The notes beneath the pieces were generated by a model. That model was not told the DNA's origin. It searched no databases and saw nothing but the letters and a program-made list of their open reading frames with translations. Source: Halopseudomonas salegens (GTDB taxonomy: Bacteria > Pseudomonadota > Gammaproteobacteria > Pseudomonadales > Pseudomonadaceae). Taken from it: a DNA stretch of 64,000 nucleotides. The DNA is taken from the NCBI RefSeq assembly GCF_900105655.1, contig NZ_LT629787.1, forward strand, positions 1,488,001 to 1,552,000, given 5' to 3'. Made by a program: the position numbers and the translations under genes. Numbering within the stretch: position 1 is the stretch's first letter; every line of letters starts with the position of its first letter. Of the stretch, positions 34,485 to 43,402 are shown piece after piece.

Positions 34485-36680
34485 TCAGAAGCTGTACTTG
34501 ACGGTCAGATTGCCGTGTCGCGGTGCGCCAAAGGCATGCTGGCTGTAGAAACCGATCTGGCTGTAGTACTTCTTGTCCAGCAGGTTGTTGATATTCAGCT
34601 GAGCGCTGAGTGCTTCATTGACTTGATAGCGAGCCATAACGTTGACCAGGACGTAGGCGTCCTGCTCGAGCTTTTCCGCCTGACCCAAAGGATTGTTGGC
34701 ACGGGTAAAATTGCTGTCTTCCCAATTCAATCCGCCACCCAGGGTCAAGCGATCGAATTGGTAAGTGGTGAACAGATTTGCCGTACGTCTCGGGAAGCGC
34801 GTATTGACGTAGTCACCTTCGGCATCCTTGGCGCTGAACTGAGCCCAGCCCATCAAGAGGTTCCAGTTCTCGGTCAGGGCGCCAGACAGTTCGATCTCGT
34901 AGCCGTCGCTGGTAGTGCCCTGGGCCGGATAATAGGCTTGGGCGACGCCGCCAGGTACCACCTGCCCCACATCCGGCTGAGCCAGGTTGTCCTGTTCGAT
35001 CCGGAATACTGCGAGCGATGCATTCAGTCGGCCATCGAGATACTCGGCCTTGAGTCCGGCTTCATAGTTCTTGCCCTCCAGCGGGTCCAGGTAATCCCCG
35101 CTGCTATCCTGATAATCCTGTGGATTGAAAATATCCGAGTAGCTGATGTAGGCCGAATACTGTTCATTGATGTCATAGATCAGCCCGGCATAGGGCGTCA
35201 GTACCTGGTTATGTTTGAAACTGTACTGCGAGCCGTCCCATTTCATGCCGCTGGTTTTCCAGTTGCTGATACGGCTGCCGATAATCAGCTGCAATGGATC
35301 AGCCAGGCTCAGGCGTGCGACGGCGTAGCCACCCAGTTGTTCGGTGTCCTGCGTGGTATAGGTCGTTGATGGCCCCCACTCAGGTTCGGGATAAGAGCCA
35401 TCCCAGGCATGAAAATCACCTACAGCCGGAACGCTCAGGCGAGCGCGGCGGTCGTTGACCAGTTCCTGCTTGCTATGCATGAGTCCAACGGTCACTTCGT
35501 GGTCTCGCCCACCCGCGCTGAACGGCAAGCTGGCATAGATATCCAGGTTGTCCTGCTCTCGCTCGACGTCATACCACGTAGGGCTGGCATTCATGCCCAG
35601 TCCGGTGTTCCGGTCGGGCGCACCGGACAGATACAGCAAGCGCAAGTCACCCTCGTTGAGGCTCTTGCTGTATGCCGCATAGAGACGCGCACCGCTATCG
35701 AACTGGTGTTCGACATTGACAAAATAGGTGGTGTGTCTGGAGCTCCATTCCGTCCAGTCGGCAGCAGTAGTGCTGGAGCGGCTCCAGTCGGTTCGCGTGC
35801 CATCGCTGTACCAGGTCGGCAGGCCACCCCACATGGAGCCCTCAGGGTTGTTTTCCTGGTAACTGGCACCAATATTCAGTAGCGTACTGTGGCTCAGGTC
35901 GAAGCCAAGCGTGCCGTAGAGTACGGACTTCTGCTTTTTTTCCAGATCAATATAGGAATCGTCCTGTTGCAGATAGCTGGCAACCAGCCGGCCACGCACA
36001 GTACCGCTTTCATTCAATGCATTGGACATGTCCAGCGAGCCCTGATAGCGATCCCATGTGCCGGCGCTACCACTGACAAAACCGCGGAACTCTCTGCTGT
36101 CCGCACGTTTTCTGACCAGATTGATCGCCGCCGAGGGATTGCCGGCACCGGAAATCAGTCCGCTGGCGCCTCGAACGATTTCAATGCGGTCGTAGATCAG
36201 GGTGTCCATTTCGGTTTCACCCGCGGCCCAGCCACTGCTCCAGGTTGTTGGCACGCCGTCGATCTGCAGATTGGTAATATCAAAACCCCGCGCCGAGAAT
36301 CCACTGCGCGAGCTGTCGATGGTCTTGGATGAAACGCCGGTCGTCATGTTGACCACATCAGTAATGGATTCCAGCGCCATGTCATCCATCATTTGCCGGG
36401 TGACTACCGAGACGGATTGTGGCGTGTGGCGAACCGAAAGGTCGAGTCGGGTGGCGGTATTCATTGCACCGGTGGTATAGGATTCGGTGCCTTCGGTAGT
36501 TGCCCGGTCAGCCGCCTCGCCGGTAACGGTCAGCGCATCCAGGGCAATGGAATCGTCACCCTGCCCTGTTGTCTTGTCCTGCGCCCAGGTTGGAGTTGCG
36601 CCGGCAATTGCCAGGCCGATGCTCAGCGACAGCAGGGAATAACGGGCAACGGAACCAGTGGAAAGCAATACCTGTGACAT
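34485..36680 (-). CDS. TonB-dependent siderophore receptor 2
   Basis: The 731-residue receptor has a signal peptide (cleavage after PTWA), a TonB-box-like LDALTVTGE, a plug with TPQSVSVVTRQMMDDMA and RIEIVRGASGLISGAGNPSAAINLVRKR, and a barrel ending HGNLTVKYSF. It is closely similar in plan to receptor 1 and probably arose by duplication. No STN domain precedes the plug. The candidate promoter at 36716-36747 lies 36 bases upstream of the ATG at 36680; an in-frame start at 36698 is possible. Confidence 0.9.
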   Translation of the reverse strand: MSQVLLSTGSVARYSLLSLSIGLAIAGATPTWAQDKTTGQGDDSIALDALTVTGEAADRATTEGTESYTTGAMNTATRLDLSVRHTPQSVSVVTRQMMDDMALESITDVVNMTTGVSSKTIDSSRSGFSARGFDITNLQIDGVPTTWSSGWAAGETEMDTLIYDRIEIVRGASGLISGAGNPSAAINLVRKRADSREFRGFVSGSAGTWDRYQGSLDMSNALNESGTVRGRLVASYLQQDDSYIDLEKKQKSVLYGTLGFDLSHSTLLNIGASYQENNPEGSMWGGLPTWYSDGTRTDWSRSSTTAADWTEWSSRHTTYFVNVEHQFDSGARLYAAYSKSLNEGDLRLLYLSGAPDRNTGLGMNASPTWYDVEREQDNLDIYASLPFSAGGRDHEVTVGLMHSKQELVNDRRARLSVPAVGDFHAWDGSYPEPEWGPSTTYTTQDTEQLGGYAVARLSLADPLQLIIGSRISNWKTSGMKWDGSQYSFKHNQVLTPYAGLIYDINEQYSAYISYSDIFNPQDYQDSSGDYLDPLEGKNYEAGLKAEYLDGRLNASLAVFRIEQDNLAQPDVGQVVPGGVAQAYYPAQGTTSDGYEIELSGALTENWNLLMGWAQFSAKDAEGDYVNTRFPRRTANLFTTYQFDRLTLGGGLNWEDSNFTRANNPLGQAEKLEQDAYVLVNVMARYQVNEALSAQLNINNLLDKKYYSQIGFYSQHAFGAPRHGNLTVKYSF

Positions 36681-36715
36681 GAATTCAACCCTCGGCATAG
36701 AAGTGATGTACCTCT

Positions 36716-36747
36716 ATGCCGAGCGAGCGGAACAAACCCGTAAAAAA
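36716..36747 (-). promoter_or_regulatory. Candidate ECF-sigma promoter, copy B
   Basis: Minus strand: TTTTTTACGGG, 14 bases, TCGGCAT. It directly abuts the stop codon of receptor 3 (36748-36750) and ends 36 bases before the ATG of receptor 2, giving a short leader if TCGGCAT is the -10 element. The spacing is one base shorter than in copies A and C. Confidence 0.65.
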
Positions 36748-38943
36748 TCAGAACGACAGGTTGAGAGAAGCCACTATCCGACGCGGCTCGCCCTGATCGA
36801 TCCGACTGTTGCGGCCGTAGGTAGCCGGGTGATAAACCTCATCGGTCAGGTTGTTTACATTCAACTGGGCTTTTGCCGTCATATCACGCAGCGGAAATTC
36901 GTAGGCGACCATCATGTCCACCAGCGTGTAGGCATCCATGGTGTAGGGATACAGCGCAGGTTGGTTGCCTTGCTGCACGCCAAGCCGCTCGCTGCGATAT
37001 GTCAGGCCTGCGCCAACCTCCCAACCGCTGGAGCCGAAAGCATAGGTGTTCCACAGGCTGGCGCCGTGCCGCGGAATGCTGTGCAGGCGCTCACCCTGAA
37101 ACTGGTCCGAGCGAGTATAGCGCACATCCGTGTAGGCATAGGCGGCCACCATCTTCCAGTTGGGTGTCAGCTGCCCGGTCAGATCAAGCTCCAGCCCCTT
37201 GCTTGTGGCTTCGCCAGCCAGGATGGTGCGTGTAATGTCATTGGGATCGGCCATGGTCAGGTTGTCCTTGACCAGTTCAAAGGCCGCAACCGTGAGATTC
37301 AGTTCCGGTGTCAGCTGCAGCTTGGTACCCACTTCATATTGATGCGAGGTCTGCGGGTCAAAGATTTCACCGCTGCCCCAGCTGAAATTCGATTTGCCAA
37401 AGCCTTCGACATAGCTGGCATAGACCGCCACCGCCGGGTTGAGTTGATACAGCACGCCGCCGCGCCAGGTCAGTTCGCTGTCGGTGGGATTGAAGCCGTT
37501 GCCGCCGTAGTGATAGGTGTAATCAGCCGAGTCATAGCGTGCGCCGATCAACACATGCAGACGGTCATCCAGCAAGGCCATCTGGTTTTGCAGGTACGCC
37601 CCCATGTTGCGATTGTCATACCAATAATCGCTTATGTTGTAATCCTGATCATAGGGCGCATCGTGATTGTTCGGATTATGGATATTCGATGGCTGCGGTG
37701 TGCCGCCAGAGGCCCAGCCACCGGAGTCGTACTCTTCGTCGAAGTAATCGACGCCAGCCAGCAAGGTATGCTCAATCGAACCGGTAGCAAATTCACCGAT
37801 CAGGTCGATATTGGTCGAGGCAATGGTTGTCTGCTCGTCTTCCCAGCCCCAGTAAGTGCGGGTGTAGTTGCCATCCTGATCGGCAGCGCTGAGCGATGAG
37901 CCCTCGGCCTTGCTGCTGCGATCGACATAAGTCAGGCGCTGCTGAATGCGCCAGTGATCATTCAGTGCATGCTGCCAGCTCAGTTGCCAGGTGAGACTGT
38001 CGTCCTGGTAATAATCGTCCTTGTCATGCAGATTGGTGCTGGTGGATATGTCCACCGGACCATTGGCGTCCCCGATGGTGCCATAGGTTGAAGCCCAGGA
38101 GCGCTCATTGCTCTGATATTCGAAACCGGTTCTTACCTGGGTGCGCTCATTGACTTGCCAACTGGCCTGCGGGGCCAGGTAAACCCGCTGGTTGTCGGTA
38201 TGATCCTTGTAGCCATCGGCATTCTCCACCGCCAGGTTGACCCGATACAACCAGCGATGGTCATCGGTAAAGGCGCCGTTGGTGTCGACCGTGGTTCGCA
38301 ACAGGTTGTTGCTGCCGACTTGCTGTTGCAGGCGGGTGAAATGGCCTGCCTGTGGTTGCTTGCTGACCCGGTTGATCATGCCGCCGGGCTCGATGCGTCC
38401 GTACATGATCGCTGCCGGCCCCTTGAGGACCTCTACCCGTTCGAGCCCGGCGGTTTCCTTGGGCGAGCGGGAAAAATCCTTGACCCCGTCAAGGTAAGTC
38501 GCCCCATACGCATCAAGCTGAAAACCACGAATATTGAAAGCATCCATGGTGTTGCCATCCGGGCCCTGCATGACATACACCCCGCTGACGTTTTTCAGCG
38601 CGTCATCCATGCTCAGCGCCTGTTGATCATCCATCAGATCGCGACTGATCACCTGAACCGATACCGGCGTCTGCAGCAATTCCGTGTCGGTACGGGTTCC
38701 GGTTGCACTGCGCTTGGCGCGATAGCCCTGAACCGGACCACCGGCTACTTCTGTATCGGCAGCTCCGGTAACCACCATGGTATCCAGTGCCAGCGCGTCA
38801 TTGTCCGTCTCGACACTGGTGGCCGGGGTGGCGGTATCGGCGGTGGCGCGGTCCTGCGCCATGATTGACCCGGGGGTGGCCGCGGCGATGGCAAGACACA
38901 GGGGCAACAAGGAAAATCGGGGACTGAAAGGGAGATATGACAT
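36748..38943 (-). CDS. TonB-dependent siderophore receptor 3
   Basis: The 731-residue receptor has a signal peptide (cleavage near SIMA-QD) and a TonB-box-like LDTMVVTGA. Its plug contains TPVSVQVISRDLMDDQQA and RVEVLKGPAAIMYGRIEPGGMINRVSK, the hydroxamate/FhuA-class form. The barrel ends RRIVASLNLSF. It differs clearly from receptors 1 and 2. No STN signalling domain is present. The ATG at 38943 is chosen where the signal peptide begins, 38 bases after promoter copy C. Confidence 0.9.
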   Translation of the reverse strand: MSYLPFSPRFSLLPLCLAIAAATPGSIMAQDRATADTATPATSVETDNDALALDTMVVTGAADTEVAGGPVQGYRAKRSATGTRTDTELLQTPVSVQVISRDLMDDQQALSMDDALKNVSGVYVMQGPDGNTMDAFNIRGFQLDAYGATYLDGVKDFSRSPKETAGLERVEVLKGPAAIMYGRIEPGGMINRVSKQPQAGHFTRLQQQVGSNNLLRTTVDTNGAFTDDHRWLYRVNLAVENADGYKDHTDNQRVYLAPQASWQVNERTQVRTGFEYQSNERSWASTYGTIGDANGPVDISTSTNLHDKDDYYQDDSLTWQLSWQHALNDHWRIQQRLTYVDRSSKAEGSSLSAADQDGNYTRTYWGWEDEQTTIASTNIDLIGEFATGSIEHTLLAGVDYFDEEYDSGGWASGGTPQPSNIHNPNNHDAPYDQDYNISDYWYDNRNMGAYLQNQMALLDDRLHVLIGARYDSADYTYHYGGNGFNPTDSELTWRGGVLYQLNPAVAVYASYVEGFGKSNFSWGSGEIFDPQTSHQYEVGTKLQLTPELNLTVAAFELVKDNLTMADPNDITRTILAGEATSKGLELDLTGQLTPNWKMVAAYAYTDVRYTRSDQFQGERLHSIPRHGASLWNTYAFGSSGWEVGAGLTYRSERLGVQQGNQPALYPYTMDAYTLVDMMVAYEFPLRDMTAKAQLNVNNLTDEVYHPATYGRNSRIDQGEPRRIVASLNLSF

Positions 38944-38980
38944 GGGAGAGCTCTCGTGGCAAATGTGATTGTTCTCCAGC

Positions 38981-39012
38981 ATGCCGAACGAGGTCTGATC
39001 AACCCGTAAAAA
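38981..39012 (-). promoter_or_regulatory. Candidate ECF-sigma promoter, copy C
   Basis: Minus strand: TTTTTACGGG, 15 bases, TCGGCAT. It lies between the end of the FecR-like gene (39020) and the receptor 3 ATG (38943). Together with copies A and B it marks the three transcription units downstream of the sigma factor gene. Confidence 0.65.
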
Positions 39013-39019
39013 TGAATGC

Positions 39020-39508
39020 CTAGCTGCCCCGGCGGGTGTCGATGGACCGATGCGAACAGCGGTGACACTGCAGCGAATGGCGGCGCAGAGCCATAATGGG
39101 GTTGTCATCCAGCCAGAACAGGCCGGTAACGGACAAGTGTGGCATTGGCGCCATCATTAGCCGATCCGGAGCGACCCGGGAGCAGAGTATCAATGGCATG
39201 GCCAGCAGCAGACCCAGCAGCAGAACGCCGGCTACACCGATGCTGTGGTCGGCACGAGGCTGTCGTGACAAGGGGTGTTTTTGGCTGTTGCTCGACTTGG
39301 TTAACCGTGGGTGCACGGCGCTGAACTCGCGCTCGATCATCTGCAGTCGTTGCCAGGCGATGCCATGTAGTGGGTGAGCCTGCAGCCACTCGTCAAAGGC
39401 CTCTCTGCTGGCCTCATCCACGCTACTGTCACCCATGATTACCGCCCAGCCAATTGCCTGATCAAGCACCCTTTCAGGTATGTCCTGATGTTCGCGTACG
39501 GCACTCAC
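39020..39508 (-). CDS. Shortened FecR-like anti-sigma protein (DUF4880)
   Basis: The 162-residue protein has an N-terminal DUF4880 region (DQAIGWAVIMGDSSVDEASREAFDEWLQAHPLHGIAWQRL), as in FecR proteins, and one membrane helix at about residues 92-112 (GVAGVLLLGLLLAMPLIL). FecR proteins are normally about 310 residues; the periplasmic FecR domain and receptor-contact part are missing. Only about 50 residues with no family match follow the helix. The start is GTG. It lies 4 bases after the sigma factor gene and probably holds the sigma factor at the membrane. Confidence 0.75.
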   Translation of the reverse strand: MSAVREHQDIPERVLDQAIGWAVIMGDSSVDEASREAFDEWLQAHPLHGIAWQRLQMIEREFSAVHPRLTKSSNSQKHPLSRQPRADHSIGVAGVLLLGLLLAMPLILCSRVAPDRLMMAPMPHLSVTGLFWLDDNPIMALRRHSLQCHRCSHRSIDTRRGS

Positions 39509-39512
39509 CGGG

Positions 39513-40013
39513 CTAGCCCATCAATACGTGGTAGCAATGCCGCAGGGCCTGGGCCATGTCTTTTTCCACGGTACTGAGGGATACGTCGAGCTGCCGGGCA
39601 ATTGCCGGATAGCTGAGGCCTTCCAGCCGTGACAACAGAAACACACGGCTGACCCTGGGTTTGAGTCCATCGAGCAAGGCGTCGATACGTGCCAGCGACT
39701 CGACAATCTGCATATGTTCTTCCGGAGACGGCATTTCGTCTTCCGGCAACATCGACAGCCTTTCCAGCCAGGCGCGCTCCAGTGCTTGCCGGCGCTGGTA
39801 GTCAACCATCAAGCCGTGGGCGATCCGTGCCAGGTAAGCCCGCGGCTCGTCCATTGCGGGTATGCTGTCCTTGCACAGCAGACGGATGAAGACATCCTGC
39901 ACCAGATCCGCTGCGGTTTCCGTACAGCCCACCCGGCGATACACCACAGCCTTCAACCAATGATTGTGGCTGCTGTAGAGTCGATCCAGACTGGGTTCCG
40001 CGGCTAACTGCAT
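39513..40013 (-). CDS. FecI-type ECF sigma factor
   Basis: The 166-residue protein has sigma region 2 (LYSSHNHWLKAVVYRRVGCTETAADLVQDVFIRLL, then PRAYLARIAHGLMVDYQRR) and region 4 (FLLSRLEGLSYPAIARQLDVSLSTVEKDMAQALRHC). This is the FecI group that controls iron-siderophore genes. A Fur-box-like sequence lies 53-71 bases upstream, so iron limitation should induce it. The receptors with matching upstream motifs are its likely targets. Confidence 0.92.
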   Translation of the reverse strand: MQLAAEPSLDRLYSSHNHWLKAVVYRRVGCTETAADLVQDVFIRLLCKDSIPAMDEPRAYLARIAHGLMVDYQRRQALERAWLERLSMLPEDEMPSPEEHMQIVESLARIDALLDGLKPRVSRVFLLSRLEGLSYPAIARQLDVSLSTVEKDMAQALRHCYHVLMG

Positions 40014-40065
40014 GACCTTGGCTCGGGTTGATGAATGGGTTGAGCCTGGTGATGATACTGCTAAC

Positions 40066-40084
40066 GATAATGATTCGCAATACA
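40066..40084. promoter_or_regulatory. Fur-box-like site upstream of the sigma factor gene
   Basis: Read on the minus strand, the 19 bases agree with the Fur consensus GATAATGATAATCATTATC at about 14 of 19 positions, including an unbroken AATCATTATC. The position 53-71 bases before the sigma factor ATG fits iron repression. No similar site was seen before the receptors. Confidence 0.6.
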
Positions 40085-40290
40085 GATATATGAATGGGTA
40101 CTCACCCCAACCGCGAAGACTGTGTTAAAGCCTGATGCTGCGGACTTGACAGATATTCCACGCTCGGCGAATCTTGCCGTAGCGCCGACAGGCGTCCCCG
40201 TCCGCGGAAAGGGCTGCGCCCACATCAACTGCTACATACTCATGCGAATCCCGGCCTGCCGGGCGGACACAGGCTTGTCAGGGGAATCGT

Positions 40291-41550
40291 ATGTCCGCAC
40301 ACCAGAGCATCAATCACGGCCGTTTCAATCTCGAGCAGCAACGCAAGCGCGCGAAAGAGTTGCTGAAAGCGATCCGCAACCACGAACCCTCGGCTATTGA
40401 TCGCGTATTGCAGCATTTACCACCCCGCCCACAGGCATTGAAGCTGAGCGACACCCAACTGGTAGTCGCCCGTGAATGTGGTTTTGCCAGTTGGCCAAAG
40501 CTCAAAGCGCATATCGATACACTGGACTTTGCCAGCCGGCACGCGGGGCTGCACGGTGACCAGGATGCCCATACCCTGCATATCCGTTGCGGCTCGGATA
40601 TTCGACACAGTCTGACAGTCGCTGGATTTCAGGGCGATTTTCTCGAATTTTCCGATCCCTTCTGCATCGGCCCGGTGCCTGCCGACGATAATCAGAGGCT
40701 GCTGCACACCCGTGCCGAATTCCTCGCGGGTGCATTCGATATGTCGTTGGCCGATTCATTGGCACGACTCAGTCAGAGCTATTCGGCACTCGACCGGCTG
40801 GATGACTATGAACGTCTGGTCCTGTGGTTCGAGCATGACAGTTACGACCAATTGATCCTGGCTTACCTGCTCCACCGACTGCATCAACAACGGCCGAAAG
40901 CGCATATCGAGCTGATCGCCGTCGAGTCGATTCCGGGTGTTGAGCGCTTCATTGGCATTGGTCAACTGGCACCGGACCTGCTGGCCTGGCTTTGGCCGCA
41001 GCGGCAAAGGGTGAATGAACAATTACTGCAATTGGGCAGTCAGGCCTGGGCCGCGATCACAGCTGATCGGCCAGACGCTCTGGTGGCGTTGATCGGCACC
41101 GGCACCCCGGCTTTGCCCATGATGGCACGCGCACTGGATCGGCATTTGCGTGAACTGCCAGCCTGCGAAACCGGGCTCGGGTTGAGCGAAACCCTGACTC
41201 TGGAGATTGTGCGTGATCATGGCCCGCTCCCGGTCGGCAAAGTCTTCTCCCATCTTATGCGAACCCGTGAGCCGCTGCCCTACCTGGGCGACCTTATGTT
41301 CTGGTGGATGCTGCAGCCGCTACTGACCGCCGCCGACCCACTGCTGGAAATAGTCGCCGAACAGGCAGCACAATGGCCGCAGCGGGAGCTTGCCTTGACC
41401 CGAACCGGACAAGCCGTTCTGGCGGGTGACCGTCACTGGCTGCGCATATCCCACACGCAACGCTGGGTTGGCGGCATGCGTATTGTTGCCGACCAACCCG
41501 CCTGGTGCCTGAAGCAAACCAGTGACATACCCGTCAGGTTCGTGCCCTGA
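40291..41550 (+). CDS. DUF1835 domain protein
   Basis: The 419-residue protein has a roughly 75-residue N-terminal helical segment (KRAKELLKAIRNHEPSAIDRVLQHLP, VARECGFASWPKLKAHI) that resembles the leader of ankyrin-like proteins. A DUF1835 domain follows (TLHIRCGSDIRHSLTVAGFQGDFLEFSDPFCIGPVP, then ERLVLWFEHDSYDQLILAYLL). DUF1835 has an unknown function. It stands alone, divergent from the sigma factor. Confidence 0.8.
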   Translation: MSAHQSINHGRFNLEQQRKRAKELLKAIRNHEPSAIDRVLQHLPPRPQALKLSDTQLVVARECGFASWPKLKAHIDTLDFASRHAGLHGDQDAHTLHIRCGSDIRHSLTVAGFQGDFLEFSDPFCIGPVPADDNQRLLHTRAEFLAGAFDMSLADSLARLSQSYSALDRLDDYERLVLWFEHDSYDQLILAYLLHRLHQQRPKAHIELIAVESIPGVERFIGIGQLAPDLLAWLWPQRQRVNEQLLQLGSQAWAAITADRPDALVALIGTGTPALPMMARALDRHLRELPACETGLGLSETLTLEIVRDHGPLPVGKVFSHLMRTREPLPYLGDLMFWWMLQPLLTAADPLLEIVAEQAAQWPQRELALTRTGQAVLAGDRHWLRISHTQRWVGGMRIVADQPAWCLKQTSDIPVRFVP

Positions 41551-41576
41551 CACAATCCGGGTCTGTGCAGACCTGC

Positions 41577-42833
41577 CTAGTGGCGCAGCACATCCGGCGG
41601 GGTCAGATAATCACTGCTGGAGCCGCGCCGCTCGGTACTGGCACCGATTTCCAGCCGGGCGATGCTGCGCAGGTGTACTTCATCCGGACCGTCGGCGATA
41701 CGCAAAGCCCTGGCACCGGTCCACAGGTCGGCGAGCGGCGTATCCGGGGTCAGCCCCATGGCGCCGAACACTTGCATGGCGCGATCCACCACACCATCCA
41801 GCATCGCCGGAACCACTGCCTTGATCAATGCAATCTCGCGTCGTGCTTCGCGCGCACCGACCTGGTCAATCATCCAGGCCGTCTTGAGCACCAACAGGCG
41901 CGCCTGTTCGATCTCCATGCGTGAACGGGCAATCCATTCGCCGATACTGCCGTGCTGGTGCAGGTAGCGGCCAAAGGTCTTGCGTTCCTGAGCCCGGTCG
42001 ACCATCAATTCCAGTGCCAACTCGGCCATGCCGATAGCACGCATGCAGTGATGCACCCGGCCTGGTCCCAAACGCGCCTGAGCCATCATGAAACCGTCGC
42101 CCTCATTGCCCAGCAGATTGCTGGCCGGAACCCGCACATTGCGCAGCACCAGTTCACAGTGCCCTTCCGGGGCAATATGGTTCATCACCGGAATATTGCG
42201 CACCAATTCCAGACCGGGCGCATCCATCGGCACAATGATCATGCTTTGCTGGCGATGACGGTCGGCATCGGTATCGGTTTTGCCCATGACAATCAGGAAG
42301 GCACAATCCGGGTGTGATGCATTGGTGATAAACCACTTGCGACCATTGATCACGTAATCGTCACCATCACGCTGGATCAAGGTCTGGATGTTGCTGGCAT
42401 CGGATGAAGCCACATCCGGCTCGGTCATGGCAAAAGCCGAACGAATCTCGCCATTGAGCAAGGGTAACAGCCACTGCTGGTATTGCTCGGGCGTGGCAAA
42501 CAGGTGCAGCAGCTCCATATTGCCGGTATCCGGAGCATTGCAGTTGAAGATTTCCGACGCCCAGTGCACCCGGCCCATGATCTCGGCCAGCGGCGCATAC
42601 TCCAGATTGGTCAGCCGGGTACCGGGTTCATGGTCATGCAGACCGGGCAAAAACAGGTTCCACAGCCCCTCCTCTTTGGCGAGGGCTTTGAGGTCACTGA
42701 CAAAAGCCGGCGGGTACTCGCCGGCAGCCACCGCGCGGTGCCAGTCCGGTATGCGCGGCACAATGTAACGGTCCATAAAACCGCGGACCTGATTGATCAA
42801 CGCCAGGGTTTGTTCGCTATAGGCAAAGTGCAT
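41577..42833 (-). CDS. Acyl-CoA dehydrogenase family protein
   Basis: The 418-residue flavoenzyme has the family signatures: FAMTEPDVASSDASNIQT, INGRKWFITNASHPDCAFLIVMG, and a C-terminal RAMQVFGAMGLTPDTPLADLWTGARALRIADGPDEVHL. The N-terminal domain (EEGLWNLFLP) and ARLGPGRVHHCMRAIGMAE resemble the ACAD10/11-like long-chain group. The substrate is unknown. It is convergent with the DUF1835 gene, and selC lies just upstream on the same strand. Confidence 0.9.
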   Translation of the reverse strand: MHFAYSEQTLALINQVRGFMDRYIVPRIPDWHRAVAAGEYPPAFVSDLKALAKEEGLWNLFLPGLHDHEPGTRLTNLEYAPLAEIMGRVHWASEIFNCNAPDTGNMELLHLFATPEQYQQWLLPLLNGEIRSAFAMTEPDVASSDASNIQTLIQRDGDDYVINGRKWFITNASHPDCAFLIVMGKTDTDADRHRQQSMIIVPMDAPGLELVRNIPVMNHIAPEGHCELVLRNVRVPASNLLGNEGDGFMMAQARLGPGRVHHCMRAIGMAELALELMVDRAQERKTFGRYLHQHGSIGEWIARSRMEIEQARLLVLKTAWMIDQVGAREARREIALIKAVVPAMLDGVVDRAMQVFGAMGLTPDTPLADLWTGARALRIADGPDEVHLRSIARLEIGASTERRGSSSDYLTPPDVLRH

Positions 42834-42957
42834 GGGGCAGCTCCTCGTTGGGTATCCATGCCATCAGCTTAGGAGAACCCCGAGCGAGAAAACTTGACCA
42901 ACATCAACAACCGGACTGCGACGGATTGGCTGAATGTCTTGTCATAGCGACAGATAA

Positions 42958-43052
42958 TGGCGGAAGGACATGGGAGTCGAACCCACCAGACGCGCGTTGC
43001 GCATCTCACCGGAGTTGAAGTCCGGGCGCCCCACCGGGGACGATGTCCTTCC
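42958..43052 (-). tRNA. selC: tRNA-Sec (anticodon UCA)
   Basis: The minus strand reads GGAAGGACAUCGUCCCCGGU at the 5' end and closes with AUGUCCUUCCGCCA, so the acceptor arm is fully paired and the CCA end is encoded. Length is 95 nt, as in E. coli selC. The anticodon loop CUUCAAC gives UCA at 43016-43018, which reads UGA. The variable arm is long (paired CGCGCG region) as expected for tRNA-Sec. The gene lies 9 kb from the UGSC gene it should serve and 3.7 kb from selB, with Rhs remnants between. Confidence 0.95.
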
Positions 43053-43402
43053 ATTTGATCCTTTCCACCAACAGCGGACACCGCGCAAAGGGAGCTGTAG
43101 CCCCTCAAACAATGTCGGACTGAAGTATTTCGTTGACCTTTGTCGGCGAGCTCGATTGTAATCCACTTCAATGTACCGTGGAATTAACCTTTCCCTGGTT
43201 TGATGGCCATGCGTGTCATTAATCGGGTGCCAGCAGCTCACACCTGTACATGCAAAAAAACCGTGAACTGCATCGCATTTCCGACAACCCACTGACACCT
43301 TTTCTACGGCTTGTTGCTATGATTCTGGCGCCCACGAGGTCGGCGGTAGCCTGCCCGGGTATATCTGATCCATATAGTAGCCACCTGAACAAGGAAATGT
43401 TC
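43053..43402. other. Non-coding stretch between selC and the Rhs fragment
   Basis: About 350 bases with no supported gene. It holds the presumed selC promoter (reading leftward) and the upstream region of the Rhs fragment, with an AAGGA ribosome site at about 43391-43395. No repeat of the selC 3' end was found. Confidence 0.5.
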
